A DNA stretch of 64,000 bases from Ktedonobacteria bacterium brp13 (lineage in GTDB: Bacteria > Chloroflexota > Ktedonobacteria > Ktedonobacterales > Ktedonobacteraceae), in contig AP024096.1 of the NCBI GenBank assembly GCA_015099395.1, positions 8,101,485 to 8,165,484 of the forward strand. Direction: 5' to 3'. Positions 33,605 to 42,310 of the stretch are shown here, piece by piece. The first letter of the stretch is position 1; each line of letters opens with the position of its first letter. Both the position numbers and the translations under genes were made by a program. A model generated the notes under the pieces. That model had not been told where the DNA came from and made no database searches. It saw nothing but the letters and a program-made list of their open reading frames with translations.

Positions 33605-34017
33605 GAATAGAATAACTTTCTGCTGTTGGAAATGCTGCCGGTCTCTGTCCCACGATTCCGGATGTTCATATATTTTCTCGATCATGATAGCATGAGTGAC
33701 GGTCTTGAACAATATTGCGTTGCTGTTTATCCTGTATAGGTGGGGCGGTAATGTATCTGTTCCCTATTGAATGTGTGCTTTCTTTACTATAGATATTGAA
33801 GAAATTTGCCTGGCATCGTTACCTATCTTGCTAGCTGTGTGCCTCTTATAGGTACTTCATATAGTTACGTCATCCTTGCATCGTTGGAATGCTGATGGTT
33901 GATCAGCTGATTATCTCTGATCCTATCAGCACTGGTCTGTGTATGTGTTTGTTGTGTGTGTATGAAAGGAGAAGGTGTCTCTCTCGGCTGTCTGGACGGG
34001 AGAACACCAGGTAATCA
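33605..34017. other. Intergenic region before the P450 gene
   Basis: Includes GCTGAT...ATCAGC inverted repeat (about 33888-33931) and a hairpin GGTGTCTCTC...GGGAGAACACC (about 33975-34010) just before the P450 start. A 21-codon frame (ATG 33962 to TAA 34027, with AAAGGAG internal) overlaps the P450 start in another frame and could be a leader peptide. Function of these is unproven. Confidence 0.35.
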
Positions 34018-35226
34018 ATGGCAATAAATCCACGCTCTCTTTTGGATCAACTCCGTTATCCTCATGCTTGCTTTACTGCTTTACGGGAGTCGGGGCCCAT
34101 TCTCTATGATGAACGGTTGAAGGTCTGGGAAGTGTTTAACTACGAAGATGTTCGTGCTCTCCTTGCTAATCACGAGCTTTTCTCTTCTGATAACTATAGG
34201 TTCGCACCCGAACCTATTATTGAGGAGCGTGATAGTAGTATCATCAATACTGATCCACCACTGCATCGTCAATTGCGTAATCTAGTGTCGCAGGCTTTTA
34301 CACCGCGTGCGATTAACCAGCTGGCACCTCGTATCGCAGATATAACGAATGAGCTGTTGGATGCAGTGATCGAACGTGGTTCGATGGACATCATTGGAGA
34401 TCTCGCAGGTGCACTACCGATCATCGTTATTGCTGAGATGCTGGGTATCCCCCCCTCTGATCGGATGCAGTTCAAGCAATGGTCGGATGCCATTGTGATC
34501 AGCGAGTATGAAAATATCAAGCCAGAGAACTTTGAAGCCTATCGTGAACAGGTGCGCCGCACCGTACGCAGCACCCTGGATGACATCTACCGTTATTTCA
34601 AAGATATCGTCGCTGAACGTAGACGCAATCCAGGATCTGATCTGATAAGTGCTCTCCTGGCCTCAGAGATAGACGGTGCGCGTCTTCCTGAGCGTGACAT
34701 CCTTAGCTTTGCGGCCTTGTTACTCGTTGCGGGCAATATCACGACCACGAACTTGCTCGGTGACGCATTGCTCTGCTTTGACGAGAATCCAGAAGTTATG
34801 GAACGTCTCAAGCATGAGCCACAGTTAATCCCATCAGCGATTGAAGAGGTGCTACGTTATCGCTCGCCGGTCACCATGATCGCGCGCTACGCTACCCAGG
34901 ATGTCGAGCTAGCAGGAAGGACAGTACCGCGTGGAGCCTTTATCCTGGGTTGGGTCTCTAGTGCTAACCATGATCCGGCTCAATTTCCAGAGCCTGAGCG
35001 CTTCGACATTGAGCGTACCCCAAATCGCCATCTCTCATTCGGGCATGGCATTCACTTCTGCCTGGGTGCTCCCCTGGCTCGTCTCGAAGCTCGTATCGCC
35101 CTTACCATACTCTTCGAGCGCCTACAGGACATCAAATGTATACGTGATGAAGAACTAGAGACGATCCATAGCACCTTCATCTACGGACCCAGGCAGTTGC
35201 CAATAGCCTTTACTGCTCGCTCGTAG
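34018..35226 (+). CDS. Cytochrome P450
   Basis: 402 residues from ATG 34018. All signature elements are visible: I-helix LLVAGNITTTNLLGDALL, the K-helix ExxR as EEVLRYRSP, and heme-binding Cys348 in FGHGIHFCLGAPLARLEAR. No membrane anchor, as usual in soluble bacterial P450s of the CYP107/CYP109-like group. It performs monooxygenation using electrons from a ferredoxin system not encoded nearby. Substrate unknown. A strong hairpin terminator follows at 35304. Confidence 0.95.
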   Translation: MAINPRSLLDQLRYPHACFTALRESGPILYDERLKVWEVFNYEDVRALLANHELFSSDNYRFAPEPIIEERDSSIINTDPPLHRQLRNLVSQAFTPRAINQLAPRIADITNELLDAVIERGSMDIIGDLAGALPIIVIAEMLGIPPSDRMQFKQWSDAIVISEYENIKPENFEAYREQVRRTVRSTLDDIYRYFKDIVAERRRNPGSDLISALLASEIDGARLPERDILSFAALLLVAGNITTTNLLGDALLCFDENPEVMERLKHEPQLIPSAIEEVLRYRSPVTMIARYATQDVELAGRTVPRGAFILGWVSSANHDPAQFPEPERFDIERTPNRHLSFGHGIHFCLGAPLARLEARIALTILFERLQDIKCIRDEELETIHSTFIYGPRQLPIAFTARS

Positions 35227-35303
35227 AACACAAGCAGTGTGTATTGTACGTCTTATGAGCGCTACAAGAAGCTGATTAAGCATTCGTATGAGCAAAAAAC
35301 GAT

Positions 35304-35338
35304 AAGCCGGATGTGGATTGATTTCCACATCCGGCTTT
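35304..35338. terminator. Strong bidirectional-type hairpin
   Basis: A perfect 14-bp stem AAGCCGGATGTGGA / TCCACATCCGGCTT with a 6-base loop, between the P450 gene (plus) and the glutamine-rich protein gene (minus). Convergent position suits termination from both sides, although the T tract is short. Confidence 0.75.
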
Positions 35339-35387
35339 GCGATTTACTACGTTATGTATCTACATACCTGCGTGTGTAGATTGATGT

Positions 35388-36593
35388 CTAACGGTTTGGA
35401 TCGGAATCACGTTCGGCATCAATCTGATTACGATTGTAATCCGCATCTGCGTCTGGCTCGCCTTTCAACTTGCGTGCGAACCTTTTCAGCGGGTTATCTG
35501 TATCTCTGGTCCGTCCATAGGTGTTAGGATCAGTATTTTGATCATATGTACCCTGGACTGTATTGGGATCGCTACTACGATCAAAAGCACCAGGAGCTGT
35601 GGTCGAGTCGCGAGGGGTGCTGGTCGCAGTGGGATTGGATGCGTTAGGATCGGTTGGATCCTGACCATATGTGCTATATGTATGCGGATTGACTGCATTC
35701 TGGTTCTGGTCGAATGCGTTCGGGTTAGTCGGATCGATGGACCTGGAGGCAGGATTACTGTTGCTTGGCATACCCTGATTGAACGCATCGCTTGCTGTGC
35801 CCTGGTTAAACGCGTCTGGGGCATAGGGGTCCTGATTGGATACCTGTTGTCCCTGTGTCTGTTGTCCAGAAGTAGTTGGATGATATGGATCTATCGGATT
35901 GGTCTGCGATTGCTGAGGCTGCTGTGACGACTGTGGATAGCTGTTAGATGTTGTGTACCCCTGAGTCGCAGATGTCTGAGTGGCACTGGATTGCTGGAAT
36001 GTATTCCCGCCTTGATTCGCCGTGCCCTGGTCATAGCCTGATGCTGGTGCCGTTGGCGTATTAAGCGCGGCATCTCGATCTACATTTGCTTGCTGACCAT
36101 AGGCATTAGGAGTACCTTGACTTTGATTGTACGTACTGCTAGTGCTAGCATTCTGATCGTAGGTATTAGGAGTACCCTTGTTATAGCCGCTTATCTTGTC
36201 AAAGTTAGAGCGGTCGTTGAAATCGTGTGCACCATTACTACGCAGGATATTCATAGCTTCGTCTTGTTGCCCCAATGGTTCTACAGCGAGGATAGTGTGT
36301 CCAGTCTCATATTCCTGAGCGTAGTATTGCGCTGCATCTTGGTCTAGGCCCATCGCCGTCAAATCATTGACGATATCTACTGAGCGATGCCCTGTTGTGG
36401 AAGCTCCAGTAAATAGACCCTTTAAATCATCCATAAAACTGTGACTTGTGTCTGTCTTTGTCTCTGTCGCAGGATTGCCAGAGTAGCGAATTCGATCGCT
36501 ATTGACGCCCGCATTATACAATTGCTCGATAGCGTTTTCTGCTTGAGCTCGATTATCGAAAATTCCAACGATAGGTGATCTGTTAGTCGCCAT
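35388..36593 (-). CDS. Stress-protein-like domain with long Q/N/S/T-rich disordered tail
   Basis: 401 residues from ATG 36593. The first 120 residues form an alpha/beta domain resembling the YflT/general stress protein 17M N terminus (SPIVGIFDNRAQAENAIEQL, GHTILAVEP). The remaining 280 residues are low complexity, rich in Gln, Asn, Ser, Thr, Tyr and Pro, with recurring YDQN, AFNQG, DPNA words, ending in a charged piece (RFARKLKGEPDADADYNRNQ). Such composition is prion-like and suggests phase separation or surface-exposed flexibility. No signal peptide. Function unknown. Confidence 0.8.
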   Translation of the reverse strand: MATNRSPIVGIFDNRAQAENAIEQLYNAGVNSDRIRYSGNPATETKTDTSHSFMDDLKGLFTGASTTGHRSVDIVNDLTAMGLDQDAAQYYAQEYETGHTILAVEPLGQQDEAMNILRSNGAHDFNDRSNFDKISGYNKGTPNTYDQNASTSSTYNQSQGTPNAYGQQANVDRDAALNTPTAPASGYDQGTANQGGNTFQQSSATQTSATQGYTTSNSYPQSSQQPQQSQTNPIDPYHPTTSGQQTQGQQVSNQDPYAPDAFNQGTASDAFNQGMPSNSNPASRSIDPTNPNAFDQNQNAVNPHTYSTYGQDPTDPNASNPTATSTPRDSTTAPGAFDRSSDPNTVQGTYDQNTDPNTYGRTRDTDNPLKRFARKLKGEPDADADYNRNQIDAERDSDPNR

Positions 36594-36820
36594 TGCACTC
36601 TCCTTTGATCTCCTCGGGGAAGGGCTAATTCATTGGACGATCATAATTCTCTTTGACGAGGCAATTTGATACTCGCCCTGCCAACTTTTCTCTGTCTTTT
36701 TCTCTTAAAGGTATTGACTAATGTGTTGTGTCTACGTTGTTGTTTGTGGTACGAACATACTGTTACATACTGATACAATTAATCTCTACTTTGATTTTGG
36801 TAGTGAGGAGAAAGCATAGT

Positions 36821-37504
36821 ATGGAACATATTCAGCGACCGCGTGTAAAGATCTGTTGTATTAGTAGTATTGATGAGGCTCGTCTGGCTGTACGTTATGG
36901 AGCATCCGCACTTGGTCTGGTCTCGGCGATGCCCAGTGGACCAGGAGTGATAGGAGAGGATTTAATTGCTGCAATCGCACGCACCATTCCTCCGGCTGTG
37001 GCATCAATATTGTTAACGAGCCGTCAAGATGTGCCTTCGATTATTGAGCAACAGCGACGAACAGGAGTCAATACACTTCAACTCTGTGATCGCCTTATTG
37101 AGGGGACATACGAAGACCTGCGTGCCGCCTTGCCTGGTATTGCATTAATACAGGTGATCCATGTTACAGGTGAGGAGTCGCTACAGGAGGCAAAAGCTAT
37201 CGCTCCACATGTACATGCGTTGCTGTTGGACTCAGGAAATCAGTCTTTGGCGATAAAAGAATTGGGCGGTACCGGTCGTGTACATAATTGGAGTGTGAGC
37301 ATGCAGATTCGTGCGCAGGTAGAGGTGCCTATCTTTTTAGCCGGTGGTTTAAACGCTGAGAATGTAGCAAGCGCTATTGCGTTAGTTGGGCCTTACGGGC
37401 TGGATATCTGTAGCGGTGTACGTACCGATGGTGCACTGAACGAGATGAAGCTGAAGCAATTTTTTGCAAATATCACGCGTATCGCTAGCATTGAGCGTTT
37501 GTAG
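36821..37504 (+). CDS. trpF: Phosphoribosylanthranilate isomerase
   Basis: 227 residues from ATG 36821, GTGAGGAGAAAG upstream; the frame extends back to 36728 without support. TrpF features: VKICCISSIDEARLAVRYGA with the catalytic Cys, LGLVSAMPSGPG, LQLCDRL, the catalytic Asp region (HALLLDSG) and FLAGGLNAENV, DICSGV. It converts N-(5-phosphoribosyl)anthranilate to CdRP in tryptophan synthesis. The usual KFVFxxxSPR motif is altered to LVSAMPSGPG, and no other trp gene is near, so a related role cannot be excluded. Confidence 0.82.
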   Translation: MEHIQRPRVKICCISSIDEARLAVRYGASALGLVSAMPSGPGVIGEDLIAAIARTIPPAVASILLTSRQDVPSIIEQQRRTGVNTLQLCDRLIEGTYEDLRAALPGIALIQVIHVTGEESLQEAKAIAPHVHALLLDSGNQSLAIKELGGTGRVHNWSVSMQIRAQVEVPIFLAGGLNAENVASAIALVGPYGLDICSGVRTDGALNEMKLKQFFANITRIASIERL

Positions 37505-37529
37505 CGCTACAGTTAGCTGTATCCATAAG

Positions 37530-37569
37530 AAAAGCAGCGAGGAATTATTGCTAATACCTCACTGCTTTT
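37530..37569 (+). terminator. Hairpin terminator after trpF
   Basis: AAAAGCAGCGAGG (37530-37542) and CCTCACTGCTTTT (37557-37569) pair at 12 of 13 positions, ending in a T run. It lies between convergent genes and can serve both. Confidence 0.75.
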
Positions 37570-37613
37570 GTGTTTACAATGAGAAAACTATCTATCGTGC
37601 GCAACGCTTCCGC

Positions 37614-37964
37614 TTATAGATTGTTGCTGCTTTTATTCAGCGTATTACGACTCGCATCGCTCAGGTCCTGGCCTGTGCTTTTTACTTCGTCGCCTGCGTT
37701 CTGAGCAGTGTTGCTCAGACTATTGGCAGAACTTTTTACAGTAGATGCCGCCTGCTGCGCATAGTCTTTCAAATTGCTAGCGGTCTGCGAAACGCGATTC
37801 GATAGTTGATCTCTATAGTCATTCAACTGATCGTTTTCAGGTAAGTAACCGCGCAATTCGCCGAAGCGTTCGCTAACCATCTTACGCATCTCGTCACCCT
37901 TCATTGGGGCAACAAGCAGACCAATTCCTACTCCAAAGAGTATTCCTTTTACGAAATTGTTCAT
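37614..37964 (-). CDS. YtxH-like small membrane-associated protein
   Basis: 116 residues from ATG 37964. The start NNFVKGILFGVGIGLLVAPM is the glycine-rich membrane helix of the YtxH (gas-vesicle/stress) family. The rest is a long amphipathic helix with Ala/Ser/Asn repeats (SQTASNLKDYAQQAASTVKS), like LEA-type proteins. Likely an envelope stress protein. It is in the same orientation as the next gene but separated by 180 bases. Confidence 0.78.
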   Translation of the reverse strand: MNNFVKGILFGVGIGLLVAPMKGDEMRKMVSERFGELRGYLPENDQLNDYRDQLSNRVSQTASNLKDYAQQAASTVKSSANSLSNTAQNAGDEVKSTGQDLSDASRNTLNKSSNNL

Positions 37965-38145
37965 TGTTACACATTCCTTTCCGTATGCCCCCAGGAATAC
38001 TGCATGTTTAATATGCTGCCCTGGCTTAATTCTTTATCTTTCACTGCTTTGTTTACGCGTAACATGATTTTTTAGTTTCAGCTGAGGTTAAAAGTCAGAA
38101 TGCGATGATGATGGTTAGAAGCTGGATATGTAGATGTCCATATAT

Positions 38146-38646
38146 TTACATACCCATACCGATACCGACTGCAAAGATTAGGACATAGAAAACGAAAAAG
38201 ATTGCTGGCACAGCGATAAAGAACACGAGCATAGAGACCAGACAGCCATACCCTTCAGGCTTTCGCCCTCCTGATAGCTTCTTCGTTTCATTGGCGGACA
38301 TTAAGTAGACGATATTAACTATCAGGCCTGGTAACCAGAAAAAGAGGTAAAGGATAAGCGTGATTACTGCGGGAGTAAGATAGCTTCGGGCGGCTGCTGC
38401 GCGTAAGCGTTCTGCTTCTGCCCAGTTTGGGTTATATGGATTGGTGTATGGATACGGCCCTTGAGGATATTGAGCTTGCTGATACTGTCCCTGTGGATAG
38501 GGATATGGTCCCTGTCCTGGCTGATACTGTCCTTGCGGAGGAAGACCGTTTTGTGGTCTGTATTGCTCGCCACCATAAGGATTAGTGAGAGGTTGCGGCG
38601 GCCACGGTGGTTGATCATTGTGTGGTTGATCGTTGGGTGGTTGCAT
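38146..38646 (-). CDS. Two-helix membrane protein with Pro/Gln/Tyr-rich N terminus
   Basis: 166 residues from ATG 38646. Residues 1-75 are low complexity (PPQGQYQPGQGPYPYPQGQY type), probably cytoplasmic and disordered. Two membrane segments follow (AVITLILYLFFWLPGLIVNI and MLVFFIAVPAIFFVFYVLIF) separated by a short loop with KKLSGGRKPEGYGC. This layout is common among uncharacterised Gram-positive and Chloroflexota membrane proteins. No enzymatic motif. Confidence 0.75.
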   Translation of the reverse strand: MQPPNDQPHNDQPPWPPQPLTNPYGGEQYRPQNGLPPQGQYQPGQGPYPYPQGQYQQAQYPQGPYPYTNPYNPNWAEAERLRAAAARSYLTPAVITLILYLFFWLPGLIVNIVYLMSANETKKLSGGRKPEGYGCLVSMLVFFIAVPAIFFVFYVLIFAVGIGMGM

Positions 38647-38969
38647 ATATTGTCCTTTTCTTATTCGCCTTTACCTGATCAAGAAAGACTATACAGAAAG
38701 ATCTTTTCAGACGTCAATACAACATGATAATAACAGGATAGATAATCTTTGTCTATATGTGTATGTAGAGGGGGTATCTCAAAAAGAGCATAGGACCATT
38801 ATTTGAAGGCTATCATTTATGGTAGTTCGGTTCAAATCATTTTTCTTAAACCATCTCATGCACTCAGATTGCAATAGCTGGTAAGGAGATGCTATCCTGT
38901 TATTATTTGCTACCACATGATCATGCAACACATCGTCTCTACGCATATTCCTATATCGAGAGCCTATAA
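38647..38969. other. Intergenic region before the amidohydrolase remnant
   Basis: AT-rich, no gene or structured element recognised; the remnant of the amidohydrolase gene begins at 38970. The 5' part of that gene is not recognisable here. Confidence 0.35.
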
Positions 38970-39350
38970 GAGGAGGATGCAGCCTATCAAACATTGCAGA
39001 TCGTCTTGCTGCATGAAAGTTATCCCTATACCCGGCAGGGAGCCTATCTTGCAGCGCTGTATCCGCAGGTCTATTTTGATCTATCGTATATGATTTCTTT
39101 TGTGGATCGCAATGAAATGCTTGCCTTTACACGTCAGGCACTAAGTGTTGCACCAGCAAGTAAACTCATGTATAGTTCGGATGGTATCCATGTTCCTGAA
39201 ATGTATTGGGTCAGTGCTCGTCGGATGTGAAGTGTTGTTGCTCAGGTTTTTCAAGAGTTGGTACAGGCTGATGAACTGGATGTGGAACATGCTATGCGAC
39301 TCTCTCAACTGGTGCTGCATGATACAGCGGCTGAACTTTATCGACTCTGA
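38970..39350 (+). pseudogene. C-terminal remnant of a FluG-like amidohydrolase, in-frame TGA
   Basis: The frame reads LQIVLLHESYPYTRQGAYLA, LYPQVYFDLSY and KLMYSSDGIHVPEMYWVSAR, typical of amidohydrolases of the FluG N-terminal type (the YSSDG and PE residues belong to the metal site). An in-frame TGA at 39228-39230 interrupts it, after which the same frame continues VVAQVFQELVQADELDVEHA to TGA 39348. The N-terminal two thirds are absent. A selenocysteine reading is unlikely because the protein is otherwise truncated. Confidence 0.72.
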
Positions 39351-39417
39351 TAATAGCTACACAAAGAGATAGAATGTATAGCAATGTATAAGATGAGAAC
39401 GTTAGGGGATAGAAAAG

Positions 39418-39870
39418 ATGAGTGAAACCTTTCTCAAAAGCTTTCGTATCGGGGTATCTGCTGTGATTTTTGAAGAAGGGAATGTTTTGTTGGCCTTGCG
39501 TAGGGATATTGCCTGGTGGAACTTGCCTGGTGGGGGTATGGAGATTGGGGAGACTGTGGAGGAGGCTGTCGTGCGTGAGGTGCTGGAGGAGACGGGGCTC
39601 GTGGTGACCGTGGAGCGGCTATTAGCTGTTTATTCTAAACCGCAGAAGCAGGAGATTGTGCTGGGGTTTATCTGCCATCGTATTGGGGGTGAACTTATGG
39701 CGACGGAAGAGTCGAGCGAGTGCCGGTTCTTTCCCCCCGACCAGTTACCTTCCAGGCTACTCCCCAAGCATCGACAACGTGTGGAAGATGCCTTACTGAA
39801 TCAGCCACAAGCGCTTCTGCGCAACCAGTTAAGCAGCACCGAAGAGGATCAGCTACTCTCAAAAGAGTAG
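39418..39870 (+). CDS. Nudix hydrolase
   Basis: 150 residues from ATG 39418. The Nudix box is intact: GGGMEIGETVEEAVVREVLEETG fits GX5EX7REUXEEXGU. The N-terminal strand FRIGVSAVIFEEGNVLLALR is typical. It hydrolyses a nucleoside diphosphate linked to another group; specificity cannot be predicted. It stands alone between the amidohydrolase remnant and a flavoprotein gene. Confidence 0.92.
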   Translation: MSETFLKSFRIGVSAVIFEEGNVLLALRRDIAWWNLPGGGMEIGETVEEAVVREVLEETGLVVTVERLLAVYSKPQKQEIVLGFICHRIGGELMATEESSECRFFPPDQLPSRLLPKHRQRVEDALLNQPQALLRNQLSSTEEDQLLSKE

Positions 39871-40102
39871 TCGATCTTTTTTCTTGCTATTTGCAGCGGT
39901 TGTATACGCTATTGACCTCTTCGCGGTACTATAACTGCCTACTCTTTCGCGTTTTACAAGTGAGGAGGTTGAGCAATATACTACCTTCAGCAAAACATTG
40001 TATAGTATACATTTAGCGCTTGCTCGCTATGTGCATTGTAGAGTGTCGGAGCGTATAGAGACGGATATGCGTGTAAGCAGATCGATATAAGGAGTGGATT
40101 GT

Positions 40103-41494
40103 ATGGCGACGACTGAGCAGTATGATGCGATTGTGATCGGTGCCGGTCAGGCAGGTGGACCTCTGTCCTCTGCATTGGCCCAGGCAGGGAAGAAGACTGC
40201 GCTTATTGAGCGTGAACACGTGGGTGGGACCTGTATCAATGAAGGGTGTACTCCCACCAAGACGATGGTTGCGAGTGCTCGTGTAGCGTATCTTGCGCGC
40301 AGAGGCGCAGATTATGGTGTGCATACTGGTCCCATCGAGATAGATATGAGTGTAGTGCGCAAACGCAAGCGAGATATTGTTACCAGTTTTCGTTCTGGTG
40401 GTCAGAGCCGCCTGGAAAAGACGGAAGGTCTAGACCTGATTATGGGCGAGGGCTCCTTCGTGGCTCCTAAGACCATTGAGGTACGTTTGCCGAGTGGAGA
40501 GCTACGTCGCCTGAGTGCTGATCTTATCTTCCTGAATGCTGGTGATCGTCCCTCCGCCCCACAGATCAATGGTGCGGATACGGTTGAATTCCTGAACTCA
40601 ACCTCGATCATGGAACTGGATCGTGTGCCAGAGCATCTGTTAGTTCTGGGTGGTGGCTATGTTGGCCTTGAGTTTGGGCAGATGTTTCGGCGCTTTGGCA
40701 GTCAGGTAACGATTGTGCAGCGTGGCAAACAGTTGCTGGTGCGCGAGGATCCTGATATTGCTGACGAGGTTGCCAGGATCCTACGTGATGATGGTGTCAA
40801 CGTCTTATTACAGACTTCTGCGATTAAAGTAGCACGCTCTAGCAACGGAGGCATTCAACTTACTGTACGTTCATCTGAAGGTGAACGCACTATAACTGGC
40901 TCACATATACTGGGTGCCGCCGGGCGTCAACCAAACTCCGATAGTCTGCATCTCGATGTGGCCGGTATCGCTGCGAATAAACATGGCTACATTGATGTGA
41001 ATGATCGCCTGGAGACCAATGTCCCTGGCATCTATGCGCTGGGTGATGTAAAAGGTGGACCGGCCTTCACACATATGTCCTACGACGATTTTCGTATTAT
41101 TCGTACCAACCTGATTGAGCATGGCTCCGCCAGTATCAAGGATCGTACGCTGCTCTATACCGTCTTCATAGATCCACAACTTGGTCGTGTTGGTCTGACA
41201 GAGACTGAAGCTCGTGAGCAAGGTCGTAAGATCAAAGTCGCGAAGATGCCGATGAGCTATGTCGCACGTGCCCTCGAGGTTGATGAGGCGCGTGGTGTTA
41301 TGAAAGCCATTGTTGATGCTGAGGATAAACAGATTCTGGGTGCAGCCGTGTTGGGACTTGAAGGTGGTGAGATTATGTCGATGCTTGAGATCGCGATGCT
41401 AGGGAAATTACCTTACACTACCTTGCGCGATGGTGTCTTTGCTCATCCTACACTTGCAGAATCACTCAACAATCTCTTCGGCTCATTTGAATAA
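40103..41494 (+). CDS. FAD-dependent pyridine nucleotide-disulfide oxidoreductase
   Basis: 463 residues from ATG 40103, AAGGAGTGG upstream. FAD motif IVIGAGQAGGPLSSALAQAG, redox-active Cys44 and Cys49 (GGTCINEGCTPTKTM), NAD(P) motif LVLGGGYVGLEFGQMF, FAD-binding IYALGDVKGGPAFTHM and the C-terminal dimer domain with HPTLAESLNNLF. The family includes mercuric reductase, dihydrolipoamide dehydrogenase and RclA. The lack of a metal-binding Cys pair at the C terminus and the PTKTM region fit the general mercuric-reductase-like/RclA group. It could serve as an E3-like reductase, but no lipoyl gene is near. Confidence 0.93.
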   Translation: MATTEQYDAIVIGAGQAGGPLSSALAQAGKKTALIEREHVGGTCINEGCTPTKTMVASARVAYLARRGADYGVHTGPIEIDMSVVRKRKRDIVTSFRSGGQSRLEKTEGLDLIMGEGSFVAPKTIEVRLPSGELRRLSADLIFLNAGDRPSAPQINGADTVEFLNSTSIMELDRVPEHLLVLGGGYVGLEFGQMFRRFGSQVTIVQRGKQLLVREDPDIADEVARILRDDGVNVLLQTSAIKVARSSNGGIQLTVRSSEGERTITGSHILGAAGRQPNSDSLHLDVAGIAANKHGYIDVNDRLETNVPGIYALGDVKGGPAFTHMSYDDFRIIRTNLIEHGSASIKDRTLLYTVFIDPQLGRVGLTETEAREQGRKIKVAKMPMSYVARALEVDEARGVMKAIVDAEDKQILGAAVLGLEGGEIMSMLEIAMLGKLPYTTLRDGVFAHPTLAESLNNLFGSFE

Positions 41495-41517
41495 GTGCAA
41501 TACCTCTCATAAAGTAG

Positions 41518-41561
41518 AAGATGCGGGCTTACCTCTATAAAAAGGTCGGTACCCGCATCTT
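41518..41561 (+). terminator. Hairpin terminator after the flavoprotein gene
   Basis: AAGATGCGGG (41518-41527) and CCCGCATCTT (41552-41561) are perfect complements with a 24-base loop, followed by TCTGTT. Between convergent genes. Confidence 0.7.
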
Positions 41562-41617
41562 TCTGTTATCTATGCATTAAGCTTGGATTACCGCATAGTG
41601 CATAAGGCTCTTTGTCA

Positions 41618-42310
41618 TTACTGTAGCAATTCAGGATGGTTGTGCAGCAAACTGACAATGATATTAAACGATTCCCAGGGATGAATGCAGAGTTGACTCG
41701 TTCGTGTCAGGGTATGCCGCTCAATGAGCGTTGCACCTTGCTGAAGTAGTTGTTCCAATGTCACGTTCTGTTGTAACAGGAGCCAGAGGTTGAGTGGGAT
41801 AAAGAGCAGTCCTTCAACATCTCCAGGATGCGTAATCGGTTCCCCTACCTCAGCAAGAAAGATGCTGAAATAGGTGTATTGTCCTGATGGCAGACCGGGT
41901 TTGAAGGGAGTGTAGGGATACAGGTTACTTTGGCGTTCGAGGAGGAATGGGGAGATGGGATCAGCACAAGAGACTTTGTAGGTCTCACCGTCATCGCGAT
42001 CGTGAAAGTAAGTGACGGGTGAGGAATGCAGGTGAACGTCGGTACCCAATTCTTCGTAGGCCTCACGCGTCGCGCATTCCCAGATCGTTTCCCCTGGCTC
42101 TTGACCACCTCCTACTCCACCAATGCGATAGGTTGTCGTATGTCGCTCCTTATTCGCTCCCGTAGCGAGCTCTGCATTAAGTGTGACGACAAGCTTCCCT
42201 CCCTGTAGTAAAACTACTCCCGCACAAAAAGGCTGATTTGTCGTAAGATGTCGAACATTGATATGCTCCAGGCGTGAAAATGTCATCTGTCTGCTCGGCT
42301 TTCTACTCAT
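41618..42310 (-). CDS. Nudix hydrolase with extended C terminus
   Basis: 230 residues from ATG 42310, which overlaps the end of the upstream E1-like gene by 8 bases, so translation is probably coupled. The Nudix box is GGVGGGQEPGETIWECATRE followed by AYEELG. Upstream FCAGVVLLQGGKLVVTLNAE is the first strand. The late part (GDVEGLLFIPLNLWLLL) is a longer C terminus than the minimal fold. Substrate unknown. Coupling to an E1-like gene is unusual. Confidence 0.85.
   Translation of the reverse strand: MSRKPSRQMTFSRLEHINVRHLTTNQPFCAGVVLLQGGKLVVTLNAELATGANKERHTTTYRIGGVGGGQEPGETIWECATREAYEELGTDVHLHSSPVTYFHDRDDGETYKVSCADPISPFLLERQSNLYPYTPFKPGLPSGQYTYFSIFLAEVGEPITHPGDVEGLLFIPLNLWLLLQQNVTLEQLLQQGATLIERHTLTRTSQLCIHPWESFNIIVSLLHNHPELLQ

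Noticed and set aside
35538..35927. Plus-strand frame opposite the Q/N-rich protein
   Set aside because: Antisense of low-complexity coding sequence; Ile/Arg/Cys-rich with no ribosome site.
39228..39230. TGA as a selenocysteine codon
   Set aside because: The gene lacks its N-terminal two thirds and no convincing SECIS hairpin follows, so decay is the simpler reading.
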